DNA of 51,416 bases from an uncultured Oscillospiraceae bacterium (GTDB lineage Bacteria > Bacillota > Clostridia > Oscillospirales > Ruminococcaceae): NCBI GenBank assembly GCA_934232845.1, contig CAKQGD010000006.1, positions 1 to 51,416 on the forward strand, given 5' to 3'. The position numbers and the translations under genes are program-made. This document shows positions 23,874-32,585 of the stretch, in pieces. The notes under the pieces are model-generated. The model did not search any database. It was not told the DNA's origin and was given only the letters and a program-made list of their open reading frames with translations. The first letter of the stretch is position 1; each line of letters opens with the position of its first letter.

Positions 23874-24533
23874 ATGCAGGAAAAAAACTCTCCTAACCTG
23901 ATTGAAAAAAAAGTTCCTTCCGCACTGCCGTTTTGGCTGGTCGGCGTGTTCTGGCTTTTGTATGCGCTGCTGATCCCCCTGTACCGTCCGGTACACTATC
24001 TGATTGCAGCCGTGCTGTCCGCGGCGGTATTTTTTGCGGCGAAAAAGCTTGTACCGGCGCGCACCGTTTTGGTCGAGGCCCCTCCCGAGCCTGCTTACGG
24101 AGGAAAAACGGATCTCGGAATCGAAAAGCAGGAGTATCTCGAGAAGCTGAAAGCCGCTTCCAAGGCGATCGAAAATCCCGAAGTTTCCGAAAAGGTGGAC
24201 CGCATCGGCGAGCTTTCACGCTCGATTTTCGAATATGTTTCGCAGCACCCCGAACAAGCGGGAGATCTGCGCAAGTTTACATCTTATTATCTGCCGACAA
24301 CGCTCAAGATTTTAGACGCCTATGACAGAATGGAAGAACAGCGCGTGAAAGGAGAAAACGTGACCCGCGCCATGGCGGGCATTGAGAAGACTCTCGACAC
24401 GGTTGCGGATGCGTTTGCACATCAGCTTGACGGGCTTTATTCTGCGGAAACGCTCGATATTGAGACGGATATTTCGGTGCTTGAATCGATGCTCTCACAG
24501 GAGGGGATCGGGCAGAGCGGACTTCACCTTTAA
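23874..24533 (+). CDS. XpaC-like membrane protein
   Basis: A 219-aa protein of the XpaC family, historically named for 5-bromo-4-chloroindolyl phosphate hydrolysis, whose true biochemical role is unclear. Two adjacent hydrophobic segments (PFWLVGVFWLLYALLIPLY and HYLIAAVLSAAVFFAA) form a membrane hairpin near residues 18-60. A long helical cytosolic part follows, with RKFTSYYLPTTLKILDAYDRM, the family signature. The ATG at 23874 is preferred; an in-frame TTG at 23820 would start almost at the expected transcription start. XpaC and TelA genes are commonly neighbours, as here. Confidence 0.85.
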   Translation: MQEKNSPNLIEKKVPSALPFWLVGVFWLLYALLIPLYRPVHYLIAAVLSAAVFFAAKKLVPARTVLVEAPPEPAYGGKTDLGIEKQEYLEKLKAASKAIENPEVSEKVDRIGELSRSIFEYVSQHPEQAGDLRKFTSYYLPTTLKILDAYDRMEEQRVKGENVTRAMAGIEKTLDTVADAFAHQLDGLYSAETLDIETDISVLESMLSQEGIGQSGLHL

Positions 24534-24572
24534 AAGAAAAATGCTTTATATAGAAATTAGGGAGGAAATGTC

Positions 24573-25736
24573 ATGAGCAACGAAGCAAATGAACTGGAAC
24601 TGGAGATGCAGGTCCCCGAACTGACCCTTACACTGGAGGAGGAACCGGCTCCCGCCGCGGAGCAGAAAGCGGACCCTCTGGCCGATGTCGAGCCGGAGAA
24701 GCTTGAACTGGAAAATCTGACTCCTGCCGAGCAAAAGGTCGTCACCGACTTTTCGGAAAAAATCGACATCACCAACTCCAATGTCGTGCTTCAGTACGGC
24801 GCAGCCGCGCAGAAGCGCGTCGCGGGATTTTCCGAGGCGGCTCTCAACAATGTGCGCACCAAAGACCTCGGAGAAGTGGGCGATATGATTTCCGGCCTTG
24901 TGGTCGAGCTCAAGGGCTTCACCGTGGATGAAGATGAGAAAAAGGGGATTCTGGGACTTTTTAAAAAGAGCCGCAACCGTCTTGCCGCACTGAAAGCCAA
25001 CTATGACAAGGCCGAGGTCAACGTCGATAAAATCAGCGCGATGCTTGAGGGACATCAGGTGACCCTGCTTAAGGATGTGGCCATGCTCGATAAAATGTAC
25101 GAGATGAATATGGCGTATTTTAAGGAATTGACCATGTACATTCTTGCCGGAAAGAAAAAGCTGGCCGAAGAGCGTGCGACGACTCTGGTGCAGCTGCAGG
25201 AAAAGGCACAGAAGTCCGGCCTTGCCGAGGATGCGCAGGCGGCGAGCGATTTCGCCGCTCTCTGCGAGCGGTTTGAGAAAAAGCTGTACGATCTCGAGCT
25301 GACGCGCACGGTTTCGATTCAGATGTGTCCGCAGATTCGGTTGATTCAGAACAACGACACCCTGATGGCGGAAAAAATTCAATCCACGATCGTCAATACG
25401 ATTCCTCTGTGGAAGAGCCAGATGGTACTGGCCCTCGGCCTTGCCCATTCCGAACAGGCAATGAAGGCGCAGCGCGAGGTGACAAATATGACGAATGAGC
25501 TGCTCAAGAAGAACGCCGAGCTGCTTAAGACTGGCACCATTGAGACGGCGAAGGAATCCGAACGCGGCATCGTGGATATCGAAACGCTCAAGCATACGAA
25601 TGAGATGCTGATCTCCACTCTTGATGAGGTTGCCAAGATTCAGCAGGAGGGACGTGCCAAGCGCGCGGCCGCCGAAGTGGAACTTGGAAAGATCGAAGGC
25701 CAGCTCAAGCAGAAGCTGCTCAGCATGGCCCGCTGA
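24573..25736 (+). CDS. TelA/KlaA family toxic-anion-resistance-type protein
   Basis: A 387-aa helical protein of the TelA family, named from plasmid tellurite resistance but usually linked to envelope stress in chromosomal copies. The N-terminal 60 residues are acidic; the conserved part includes FSEKIDITNSNVVLQYGAAAQ, a coiled-coil core, RTVSIQMCPQIRLIQNND and the C-terminal AKESERGIVDIETLK. There is no signal peptide or membrane segment, so it is probably cytosolic and may work with the XpaC-like protein 39 bases upstream. Tellurite resistance should not be assumed. Confidence 0.9.
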   Translation: MSNEANELELEMQVPELTLTLEEEPAPAAEQKADPLADVEPEKLELENLTPAEQKVVTDFSEKIDITNSNVVLQYGAAAQKRVAGFSEAALNNVRTKDLGEVGDMISGLVVELKGFTVDEDEKKGILGLFKKSRNRLAALKANYDKAEVNVDKISAMLEGHQVTLLKDVAMLDKMYEMNMAYFKELTMYILAGKKKLAEERATTLVQLQEKAQKSGLAEDAQAASDFAALCERFEKKLYDLELTRTVSIQMCPQIRLIQNNDTLMAEKIQSTIVNTIPLWKSQMVLALGLAHSEQAMKAQREVTNMTNELLKKNAELLKTGTIETAKESERGIVDIETLKHTNEMLISTLDEVAKIQQEGRAKRAAAEVELGKIEGQLKQKLLSMAR

Positions 25737-25766
25737 GAGCCGGTTTTCCGGCGGGAGGCATAGAAT

Positions 25767-26315
25767 ATGCAGATATTTGAAAACAGACGGCTTGCAATCT
25801 TCGGCATGGCTGCCTTGATTCTGATTTCTCTGTTTGTCGGAGCGGCAAGGGCTCTTTCGCCTCTGCGCTCCACGGCGGAGCAGGCGTTTTACAACGGTGT
25901 GGAGGGCGACGGCTACGGTATTGAAAACGATCTGAGCCGCCGCGCGGAACTGGCCTATAACCTGACGACGGTTGCAAAACGCTATATGGATGCCGATGCG
26001 GCCGAGATCACGGCGCTGCTCGATGCGCGGGACGCATTGAATTCAGCGGCGGCCGTATCGGAAAAATACGACGCAAACGACGCTTTGACCGCTGCCGCGG
26101 ACAATCTTTATACCGCGCTGGGTGCATTTGAACTGAGCGATGCCGATGTGCGTTACCGCGAGTCGATCCGTACGGATCTTCGTTCGCGCAACGAGACGAT
26201 CCGCGGTGACGGTTATAACGGGCTTGCCCGAAAATATAATGAGAGACTGTCGTCTTTTCCGGTCTCTCTGTTCGGGCGGCTGCTTGGTTTTCGGACTTTG
26301 GAACTGTTTGCCTGA
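25767..26315 (+). CDS. LemA-like membrane-anchored protein
   Basis: A 182-aa protein with an N-terminal membrane segment (LAIFGMAALILISLFVGAA, about residues 9-27) and a helical extracytoplasmic or cytosolic domain. The C-terminal YNERLSSFPVSLFGRLLGF matches the ending of LemA proteins, and ELAYNLTTVAKRYM and RYRESIRTDL fit LemA helices, although the N-terminal half is diverged. It is directly followed by a TPM-domain gene; LemA and TPM/YgcG genes are frequent neighbours. GGGAGG precedes the ATG. The function is unknown. Confidence 0.7.
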   Translation: MQIFENRRLAIFGMAALILISLFVGAARALSPLRSTAEQAFYNGVEGDGYGIENDLSRRAELAYNLTTVAKRYMDADAAEITALLDARDALNSAAAVSEKYDANDALTAAADNLYTALGAFELSDADVRYRESIRTDLRSRNETIRGDGYNGLARKYNERLSSFPVSLFGRLLGFRTLELFA

Positions 26316-26328
26316 AAGGAGCGCATGA

Positions 26329-27345
26329 ATGAAATCTATCGCAAAAGCGGGCCGTGCTCTTTCGGCGGCTGTGTTGGCGCTGCTGACGGCTGTTTCGGCG
26401 TCGCTTCTCTGTCATGCGGAGATCTCCGTCGTAGAGCCGACGGAGCAGTTTTATGCCGCGGATTACGCAAACGTGCTCTCGTCTGAGACAGAACAGCATA
26501 TTCTCAATACGGGAGACGCGCTCTGCCGTGCGACCGGCGCCGAATTTGTCGTGGTGACCGTTGATTTTCTCGGCGGCGCGGATATTGAGGACTATGCGCA
26601 GAAGCTTTTTAACGACTGGAAGCTCGGAGACCCCGACAAAGACAACGGGCTTCTTCTTCTGCTTGCCGTCGGAGAAGAAAACTACTGGGCGATGCAGGGC
26701 AAGGGACTGGAAAACTCCCTTTCCTCCGGTACGATAGGCGATTTTTTGTATACATATCTTGAACCGGATTTTGCCAAGGGCGATTATGACGCGGGTGTAC
26801 TTGCGGTATATGACGCTCTCGTGAGCCAGCTCGAAAGCATTTATAACGTTTCTGCCGATCAGATGGGTCAGGGCGGCCAGAACGGTGTGACCACTCCTGC
26901 CGTGCCCGTACCGGAAGAGAGCGGTTCTTCTGGCGGAGGAATGCTCTGGCTCGGAATCTTTTTTGTCGTTTTAATTCTTCTTTCTCTGATGATGTTCGGC
27001 GGTTTTCTGCTGAGAATGGGTTCGCCGCGTCCGCCCCGCCATTACGGTGGATATTACGGCGTCGGGCGCGGACCGCAGATGTATCGCCGCAGAACACCTC
27101 CGCCGCCTCCCCCTCTCGGCAGACCTCCCATGGGCAGGGGTCCGCGTCCTCCGATGAGCGGAGGCTTCGGCGGCGGAATGGGCGGCGGCCGTACCGGCGG
27201 AGGAGGCATGAGCCGCGGCGGCGGCGCCGGACGCTCTTCCATGGGCGGATTTGGAGGTTCCCGCGGAGGCTTTGGCGGCGGAATGGGCGGCGGCCGTATC
27301 GGCGGAGGAGGCATGAGCCGCGGCGGCGGAGCGGGACGACGCTGA
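26329..27345 (+). CDS. TPM-domain (YgcG/Psb32-like) membrane protein with glycine-rich tail
   Basis: A 338-aa protein. It has a signal peptide (1-about 30), an extracytoplasmic TPM domain (about 38-170; YAADYANVLSSETEQHI, EFVVVTVDFL, NGLLLLLAVGEENYW), one transmembrane segment (MLWLGIFFVVLILLSLMMFGGFLL, about 205-228) and a cytosolic tail rich in Pro, then Gly, Arg and Met. The tail contains two near-identical copies of GGFGGGMGGGRxGGGGMSRG. TPM domains have been tied to phosphatase-like or membrane-protein quality-control roles. It is likely the last gene of the xpaC-telA-lemA-TPM unit. Confidence 0.85.
   Translation: MKSIAKAGRALSAAVLALLTAVSASLLCHAEISVVEPTEQFYAADYANVLSSETEQHILNTGDALCRATGAEFVVVTVDFLGGADIEDYAQKLFNDWKLGDPDKDNGLLLLLAVGEENYWAMQGKGLENSLSSGTIGDFLYTYLEPDFAKGDYDAGVLAVYDALVSQLESIYNVSADQMGQGGQNGVTTPAVPVPEESGSSGGGMLWLGIFFVVLILLSLMMFGGFLLRMGSPRPPRHYGGYYGVGRGPQMYRRRTPPPPPPLGRPPMGRGPRPPMSGGFGGGMGGGRTGGGGMSRGGGAGRSSMGGFGGSRGGFGGGMGGGRIGGGGMSRGGGAGRR
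27161..27338 (+). repeat. Two tandem 73-bp repeats in the glycine-rich tail
   Basis: 27161-27233 and 27266-27338 are near-identical with a 105-base (35-codon) offset and encode the repeated Gly/Met/Arg segment of the TPM protein. Such repeats can change copy number by slippage or recombination. Confidence 0.85.
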
Positions 27346-27476
27346 ATCGTTCGATATTTTCGGATAAAATAAAGAGAAATTCTGTATGAAACTCCAAAGC
27401 TCACCGCTTTTTGCGTGAATCATGCACGAAAACAAATCTTTTTTCCCGGCACAATGCCAAAAACCGTCGGAAGGCA

Positions 27477-27505
27477 TTGACGCGGATTGTTCCAGTTAGT
27501 ATTAT
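27477..27505 (+). promoter_or_regulatory. Sigma-A promoter for apbE-rnf operon
   Basis: TTGACG at 27477-27482 and TATTAT at 27500-27505 have a 17-base spacer. It lies 34 bases upstream of the ApbE start, whose ribosome binding site is GGGAGGG. Confidence 0.8.
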
Positions 27506-27539
27506 ATAAACATCGGAATCGGCGGGAGGGATCGACCGT

Positions 27540-28580
27540 ATGAAGCGTCTTGCGCGCGCACTCTGTCTGATGCTTTCTCTATGCCTGTTTCTTTTGGGAT
27601 GCAGCCTGCCGGGAAGAAAAACCCCGATGGCAGAGGCGGCCGATTTCCGAATGGATACATGGGTTACCCAATGCTGGTACGGCGATGGCGCCGAGATGGC
27701 CTGCGATGAAATCAGCGATGCTCTGCAAGAGATGGAAAAACGCTTTTCTCTCTATCTGCCGGACAGCGAGATCGCGCAGGTCAATGCCGCGGCGGGCAAA
27801 GAATTTGTTTCCGTTTCCGAAGAAACATATCGACTTCTTTTTGAAAGCGCACAGATCTGCGCCGAATCCGGCGGGCTGTTTGATATCACGATCGCGCCTT
27901 TGGCTCAGCTGTGGGATGTGACGGGACAGAATCCCCGCGTTCCGACCGACCGGGAGATTGCGGCCGCTCTGGAAAAAGTGAACTATCAAAATCTTCTTTT
28001 TGACGAAGAGAACCGCTCCGTTATGCTGGCAGAAGAGGGAATGCGTCTGGATCTGGGCGGAGCAGCGAAAGGACTTGCCGCGGAGCGGATGCGTGCAGTC
28101 GCGGAGAAAAACGGCGTCAGCGGATATCTTTCCATAGGAGGGAATATGCTGGTCGTCGGGAAAGAGCCGGACGGAAATGATTTTCTCATCGGCCTGCGCG
28201 ACCCAAGGGGCGAGGCTTCCGACTATTTTGCCACGGTTGCGATGGATGGCTATACGATGGCTACCACCGGCGACTATGAGCGCTTCTTTGAAGAGGACGG
28301 CGTTCGTTATCATCACGTGTTTGACCCCTTTACGGGCTATCCCTCTGACGGCGGCTTGATTGCAGTAACGGTGCTTGCAGAAGACGGACTGCTGGCCGAT
28401 TGTCTCTCTACCGCGATTTTTCTGCAGGGAAAAGACAATTTGGATGCAGCGCTTTCCCGTACCGACTGCATGGTTTTGGCCGTGACGGATACCTTTGACG
28501 TGTACGCTTCTCCCGGCTTTTGGGAGAGACTCACCCCGGAAAAGGGGACACGATATACGTTTCATGTTTCAAAGAATTGA
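27540..28580 (+). CDS. apbE: FAD:protein FMN transferase ApbE (lipoprotein)
   Basis: A 346-aa lipoprotein that uses FAD to attach FMN covalently to a threonine of target proteins, here most likely RnfG and RnfD encoded downstream. Motifs: lipobox LLGC (Cys21), FRMDTWVTQ, DITIAPLAQLW, LDLGGAAKGLAAE, SIGGNMLVVG and TTGDYERFF with HHVFDPFTGYP. The length and all landmark segments are normal. It stands first in the rnf cluster, 13 bases before the Gx-transporter gene, consistent with co-expression of the modifying enzyme and its substrates. Confidence 0.95.
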   Translation: MKRLARALCLMLSLCLFLLGCSLPGRKTPMAEAADFRMDTWVTQCWYGDGAEMACDEISDALQEMEKRFSLYLPDSEIAQVNAAAGKEFVSVSEETYRLLFESAQICAESGGLFDITIAPLAQLWDVTGQNPRVPTDREIAAALEKVNYQNLLFDEENRSVMLAEEGMRLDLGGAAKGLAAERMRAVAEKNGVSGYLSIGGNMLVVGKEPDGNDFLIGLRDPRGEASDYFATVAMDGYTMATTGDYERFFEEDGVRYHHVFDPFTGYPSDGGLIAVTVLAEDGLLADCLSTAIFLQGKDNLDAALSRTDCMVLAVTDTFDVYASPGFWERLTPEKGTRYTFHVSKN

Positions 28581-28593
28581 GAGGGGGAGCGCA

Positions 28594-29109
28594 ATGCCGC
28601 CGATTTTTTACCGGCGCGCGGCGTACCGGGCAGCGTTTTCCGGGCTTTTGACGGCGCTTGCAATCGTTCTTTCTATTCTTGAGGGATTGCTTCCCGCTCT
28701 TCCCGCCGGCGTCAAGCTCGGACTGTCCAATATTGTGACGATGTATGCGGTCTTTTTTCTGGGCGGGGGACATGCGGTTGGAATTGCCGCGTTGAAATCC
28801 TGTTTTGTTTTTCTGACCCGGGGTGCTTCAGGTGCGTTTCTCAGTCTGCTGGGCGGGCTGTTTTCTGTCTGTGTGATGCTTCTTCTGCGAAAAATCCCCG
28901 GTCTGTCACCGATGTTTATCAGCATTGGCGGCGCGGTGTTTCATAATTTGGGGCAGCTGTGCGGCGCAGTGCTTCTGCTGCACAGCACTTATACGTTCTA
29001 TTATGCGCCCGTTTTGATTCTTTCCGGAATCGTCATGGGCTGTCTCACGGGAATTCTGCTTCGTTTTGTCATGCCCTGTCTCGACCGTGTCAACAGGACA
29101 TTGCAATAA
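28594..29109 (+). CDS. Gx transporter family membrane protein
   Basis: A 171-aa hydrophobic protein with five or so membrane segments, of the family often annotated as Gx transporter or heptaprenyl diphosphate synthase component I. The segment GVKLGLSNIVTMYAVFFLGG is diagnostic. The ATG at 28594 follows AGAGGGGGAG. Family members are commonly found beside apbE and rnf genes in Clostridia; the substrate is not known, though a flavin or precursor role has been suggested by context. The isoprenoid synthase label is probably misleading. Confidence 0.82.
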   Translation: MPPIFYRRAAYRAAFSGLLTALAIVLSILEGLLPALPAGVKLGLSNIVTMYAVFFLGGGHAVGIAALKSCFVFLTRGASGAFLSLLGGLFSVCVMLLLRKIPGLSPMFISIGGAVFHNLGQLCGAVLLLHSTYTFYYAPVLILSGIVMGCLTGILLRFVMPCLDRVNRTLQ

Positions 29110-29144
29110 AAGGTCATCCAGGTAAAGAAAAGGAGGAGACCACA

Positions 29145-30446
29145 GTGGGTATAAAAAGACTCAGTGGTGCTCATGTGCCTCATCACAAGAACACCACGCA
29201 TTGTGCGCCCGTGCGCATCCCGATCCCCGCAAAGGTGAGGATCCCGATGTCTATGCACATCGGCGCACCCTGTACACCGACCGTTAAGGTTGGCGATGCA
29301 GTCAAGGTCGGGCAGCCGATCGGAGAGGCGGGCGGCTTTGTCAGCGCGCCGATTCACTCCAGCGTCTCAGGTAAGGTTACCGCGATCGAGGATCTGCTGA
29401 TGAACAACGGCAGCACTTCCAAGGCGGTCGTTATCGAGACTGACGGCGAACAGACCGTCTGGGAGGGCGTACAGCCTCCCGTCATCGAGGATTCGACAAG
29501 CTTTGTCGCGGCGATCCGTGCAAGCGGTCTGGTCGGACTCGGCGGTGCGGGCTTCCCTGCGAGCGTCAAGCTCTCTGTGAAGGATCCCACTCAGGTGGAA
29601 TATCTGCTCATCAACGGTGCGGAATGCGAGCCGTACATCACGTCCGACGTGCAGACGATGCTCTGCGATACGGACTACGTCCTCAAAGGCGCGGCGCTGA
29701 TCCGCAAATATGTCGGCGCTAAGCACATTATTCTCGGGATTGAGGATAACAAACCCGAAGCGATCAAGCTTTTTCAGGAGCGCGCGCATGAGGTCGAAGA
29801 CTTCACTGTAGCGGCGATGCCGTCTCTTTACCCGCAGGGCGGTGAAAAAGTTCTGATCTATAATACGACCGGGCGCATTGTACCCGAGGGTAAGCTGCCT
29901 TTGGACGTCGGCTGTATTGTCATGAACGTGACTTCTTTGGCTTTTGTTGCAAAATATGTCGAGACCGGCATGCCGCTGGTCGAAAAGTGTCTGACTGTGG
30001 ATGGCTCTGCGGTTGCAAATCCCCAGAATGTGATCGCGCCCATCGGCACGTCGATTCATGACATCATCGAGGCCTGCGGCGGCTATAAGGCCACGCCGAA
30101 GAAGATCCTCTATGGCGGTCCGATGATGGGTATGGCGGTACCGAATGACGAGATCCCCATGGTTAAGAACAACAACGCGATTTTGGCTTTTGCCGAGGCG
30201 GAGGCAAAGCTCCCGCCCACAACGCCCTGCATCAACTGCGGCCGGTGTATTGATGCCTGCCCGCTGAATCTGATGCCGAACCACATCGCGCGTGCCTATA
30301 ATAACCGTGACGCCGCCGCGCTCGGCCGTCTGAAGGTTATGCTCTGCATGGAATGCGGCTGCTGCTCGTTTGTCTGTCCCGCGAGACGCGAACTTGTTTT
30401 GACGAATAAGCTGGCAAAGACATTCCTGCGTGAGCAGCCGAAGTGA
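29145..30446 (+). CDS. rnfC: Rnf complex subunit RnfC
   Basis: A 433-aa peripheral subunit of the ion-translocating ferredoxin:NAD+ oxidoreductase, containing the NADH/FMN-binding fold. Motifs include VGLGGAGFPASVKL and LLINGAECEPYIT, and two C-terminal [4Fe-4S] sites (CINCGRCIDACPLNLMP and CMECGCCSFVCPAR). The N-terminal ALPHA/biotin-like region (VKVGDAVKVGQPIGEA) is also present. The GTG at 29145 follows AAGGAGGAG; the longer upstream frame lies inside the preceding gene. It heads the order rnfCDGEAB usual in Clostridia. Confidence 0.97.
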   Translation: MGIKRLSGAHVPHHKNTTHCAPVRIPIPAKVRIPMSMHIGAPCTPTVKVGDAVKVGQPIGEAGGFVSAPIHSSVSGKVTAIEDLLMNNGSTSKAVVIETDGEQTVWEGVQPPVIEDSTSFVAAIRASGLVGLGGAGFPASVKLSVKDPTQVEYLLINGAECEPYITSDVQTMLCDTDYVLKGAALIRKYVGAKHIILGIEDNKPEAIKLFQERAHEVEDFTVAAMPSLYPQGGEKVLIYNTTGRIVPEGKLPLDVGCIVMNVTSLAFVAKYVETGMPLVEKCLTVDGSAVANPQNVIAPIGTSIHDIIEACGGYKATPKKILYGGPMMGMAVPNDEIPMVKNNNAILAFAEAEAKLPPTTPCINCGRCIDACPLNLMPNHIARAYNNRDAAALGRLKVMLCMECGCCSFVCPARRELVLTNKLAKTFLREQPK

Positions 30447-30456
30447 GGTGAGAGAA

Positions 30457-31380
30457 GTGACTGAACCGATTATCGTATCTTGTTCTCCGCATATCCGTGC
30501 GAAGGATTCCACCCAGACGATCATGCGCGATGTGCTGATCGCGCTGGTTCCCGCGTTGATTGCCGCAGTGCTTCACTACGGCATGCGTCCGCTTCTCGTC
30601 GTCGCCGTGTGCGTCGTATTCGCGGTCGCTTCCGAATATGTGATGGAAAAAGTCTGTCATAAACCCGTGACAATCTGCGACTTGTCCGCCGCCGTGACCG
30701 GTGTGCTGCTTGCTTACAATCTGCCGGCCGGTATTCCGCTGTGGATGGCCGCCTTCGGCAGCATTGCGGCCGTTGCATTTGTCAAACAGCTGTTCGGCGG
30801 TCTCGGACAGAACTTCGCCAACCCGGCCATCACCGGACGCATCATTCTGCTGGTATCCTTTGCCGGTGCAATGACCGACTGGAAAACCGGTTATCCCGAT
30901 GTGATCGCCGGCGCAACGCCTCTGGCGGCTCTTGCGGCGGGTGAGGCGGCTCTGCCTTCCAAAATGGATCTTTTCCTCGGAAATATCGGCGGCTGTATCG
31001 GCGAGACGAGCAAGCTCGCGCTTCTGATCGGTCTTGCATATCTGCTGTTCCGCCGCGTGATCACCTGGCATACGCCGGTGGCCTTTGTCGCGACGGTGTT
31101 TGTGCTGACCGCTCTGCTCGGGCAGGACCCCGTCTATCATGTTCTTTCGGGCGGCCTGCTGCTCGGCGCGATCTTCATGGCGACCGACTATGCGACAACG
31201 CCCTCCAACGCAAAGGGACGTCTCGTATTCGGCGTGGGCTGCGGCCTTTTGACCGTTCTGATCCGTGTATTCGGCAGCTATCCGGAGGGCGTTTCCTTCG
31301 CCATTCTGCTGATGAATATCCTGACGCCTCATATCGACCGTCTCACGGAAACCAAACCGCTGGGAGGTGCCAAGGCATGA
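30457..31380 (+). CDS. rnfD: Rnf complex subunit RnfD
   Basis: A 307-aa membrane subunit carrying a covalent FMN. It has about eight to ten hydrophobic segments and the sequence AGATPLAAL with Thr154 at the expected FMN-attachment position (families usually show SGATPL). Landmarks include MRDVLIALVPALIAAV and GGLGQNFANPAITGRI. The GTG at 30457 follows GAGGTGAGAG. It overlaps rnfG by 4 bases. Confidence 0.95.
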   Translation: MTEPIIVSCSPHIRAKDSTQTIMRDVLIALVPALIAAVLHYGMRPLLVVAVCVVFAVASEYVMEKVCHKPVTICDLSAAVTGVLLAYNLPAGIPLWMAAFGSIAAVAFVKQLFGGLGQNFANPAITGRIILLVSFAGAMTDWKTGYPDVIAGATPLAALAAGEAALPSKMDLFLGNIGGCIGETSKLALLIGLAYLLFRRVITWHTPVAFVATVFVLTALLGQDPVYHVLSGGLLLGAIFMATDYATTPSNAKGRLVFGVGCGLLTVLIRVFGSYPEGVSFAILLMNILTPHIDRLTETKPLGGAKA

Positions 31381-31907
31381 AAAAGAACGGGTACATTGTT
31401 CCGGTCATTGTCTTGACCGTGATTTGTCTGGTCGTTTCGGGCCTGTTGGCTTTTGTTAATTCCATGACCGCTCCGATTATTGAGGCGGCCGCCGCCAAGG
31501 CTGCGGAGGAAGCTCGGGCCGAAGTTCTTCCCGAAGCGGATTCCTTCACGCAGGTGACGGATCTTGCCGGTATGCCCGCCGGTGTGCAGGAGCTTTATAC
31601 CGCCGATAACGGCGCGGGCACGGTTGCGATTCTGACCGGCAGCGGCTACGGCGGCACGATGAAAATCATCGTAGGCATCTCCGCAGACGGTACGGTTTCC
31701 GGCACAAAGGTCCTCGAACACGCGGAAACCGCGGGCCTCGGCGCCCGTGTCGAAGGGGAAAGCTTCCGTTCGCAGTTTGTCGGACAGGACAGCTCCCTCG
31801 GCGGCGTCAGCGTCATCAGCGGCTCTACCGTATCTTCCAATTGCTTTATCGACATGGTGGATCAGGCGTTTCAGGCTGCAGAGCTTGTCGCCGGAAAGGG
31901 GGCGTGA
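31377..31907 (+). CDS. rnfG: Rnf complex subunit RnfG
   Basis: A 176-aa subunit with one N-terminal membrane helix (YIVPVIVLTVICLVVSGLLAF) and an extracytoplasmic FMN-binding domain (GYGGTMKIIVGISADGTV, HAETAGLG). The FMN-attachment motif is SGSTVS (Thr151); the usual consensus is SGAT-x-T/S, so one small residue differs but the acceptor Thr is kept. It is the expected target of the ApbE encoded upstream. Confidence 0.95.
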   Translation: MKKNGYIVPVIVLTVICLVVSGLLAFVNSMTAPIIEAAAAKAAEEARAEVLPEADSFTQVTDLAGMPAGVQELYTADNGAGTVAILTGSGYGGTMKIIVGISADGTVSGTKVLEHAETAGLGARVEGESFRSQFVGQDSSLGGVSVISGSTVSSNCFIDMVDQAFQAAELVAGKGA

Positions 31908-31910
31908 TGT

Positions 31911-32585
31911 ATGTCCGGTAAACTGAAAACCCTGACCGCGGGCATTATCCGCGAAAACCCGGTTCTTGTGCTGGTGCTGGGCACCTGCCCCACACTGGCC
32001 GTTTCGACCTCCGCGCTCAATGCCATCGGTATGGGCGTCGCGGCGACGTTCGTTCTGATCGGCTCGAACATCGTCATCTCTCTTCTGAAAAACGTGATTC
32101 CCGATAAGGTTCGTATCCCGTGCTATATCGTCGTGATCGCGGGCTTTGTGACGGTAGTGCAGCTGCTGCTTAACGCCTATGTGCCGGATCTTTACTCGGC
32201 GCTCGGCATTTTCCTGCCGCTGATCGTCGTCAACTGTATCATCCTCGGACGTGCCGAGGCGTTCGCTAACAAAAACGGTGTGTTCGATTCCATGCTGGAT
32301 GCAATCGGCATGGGCATCGGCTTTACGCTGGCACTGTTCTTGATCGGAACGATCCGCGAGGTTATCGGTTTCGGTACATTTTTCGGCTACCCTCTCTTTG
32401 GAGAAGATGCCACGACGATTTCGATTCTCGGCCTTGCGCCGGGCGGCTTCTTCGTTTACGGCCTGATTATCGCGATTCTGAACAAGGTCTCTCACGGACG
32501 TGCCGTCAAGCGCAAGAGCTTCGACTGTGAGTCCTGCCCGTCTTTCGCCACCTGCGGCGGATCGAAAGGAGCGTGTGAAAAGTGA
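31911..32585 (+). CDS. rnfE: Rnf complex subunit RnfE
   Basis: A 224-aa integral membrane subunit with about six helices. It shows NPVLVLVLGTCPTLAVSTSA and YVPDLYSALGIFLPLIVVNC, the paired-membrane element with a cysteine that is shared with RnfA and proposed to hold an intramembrane Fe-S centre. The C-terminus has extra cysteines (CESCPSFATCGG) that may bind a metal or be regulatory. It starts 3 bases after rnfG and overlaps rnfA by 4. Confidence 0.96.
   Translation: MSGKLKTLTAGIIRENPVLVLVLGTCPTLAVSTSALNAIGMGVAATFVLIGSNIVISLLKNVIPDKVRIPCYIVVIAGFVTVVQLLLNAYVPDLYSALGIFLPLIVVNCIILGRAEAFANKNGVFDSMLDAIGMGIGFTLALFLIGTIREVIGFGTFFGYPLFGEDATTISILGLAPGGFFVYGLIIAILNKVSHGRAVKRKSFDCESCPSFATCGGSKGACEK

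Noticed and set aside
24573..25736. Tellurite resistance determinant
   Set aside because: TelA homologues on chromosomes are widespread and rarely give tellurite resistance; no ter genes are nearby.
28594..29109. Heptaprenyl diphosphate synthase component
   Set aside because: The product is a multi-pass membrane protein with no prenyltransferase motif; the label is an inherited annotation and the Gx-transporter family fits better.
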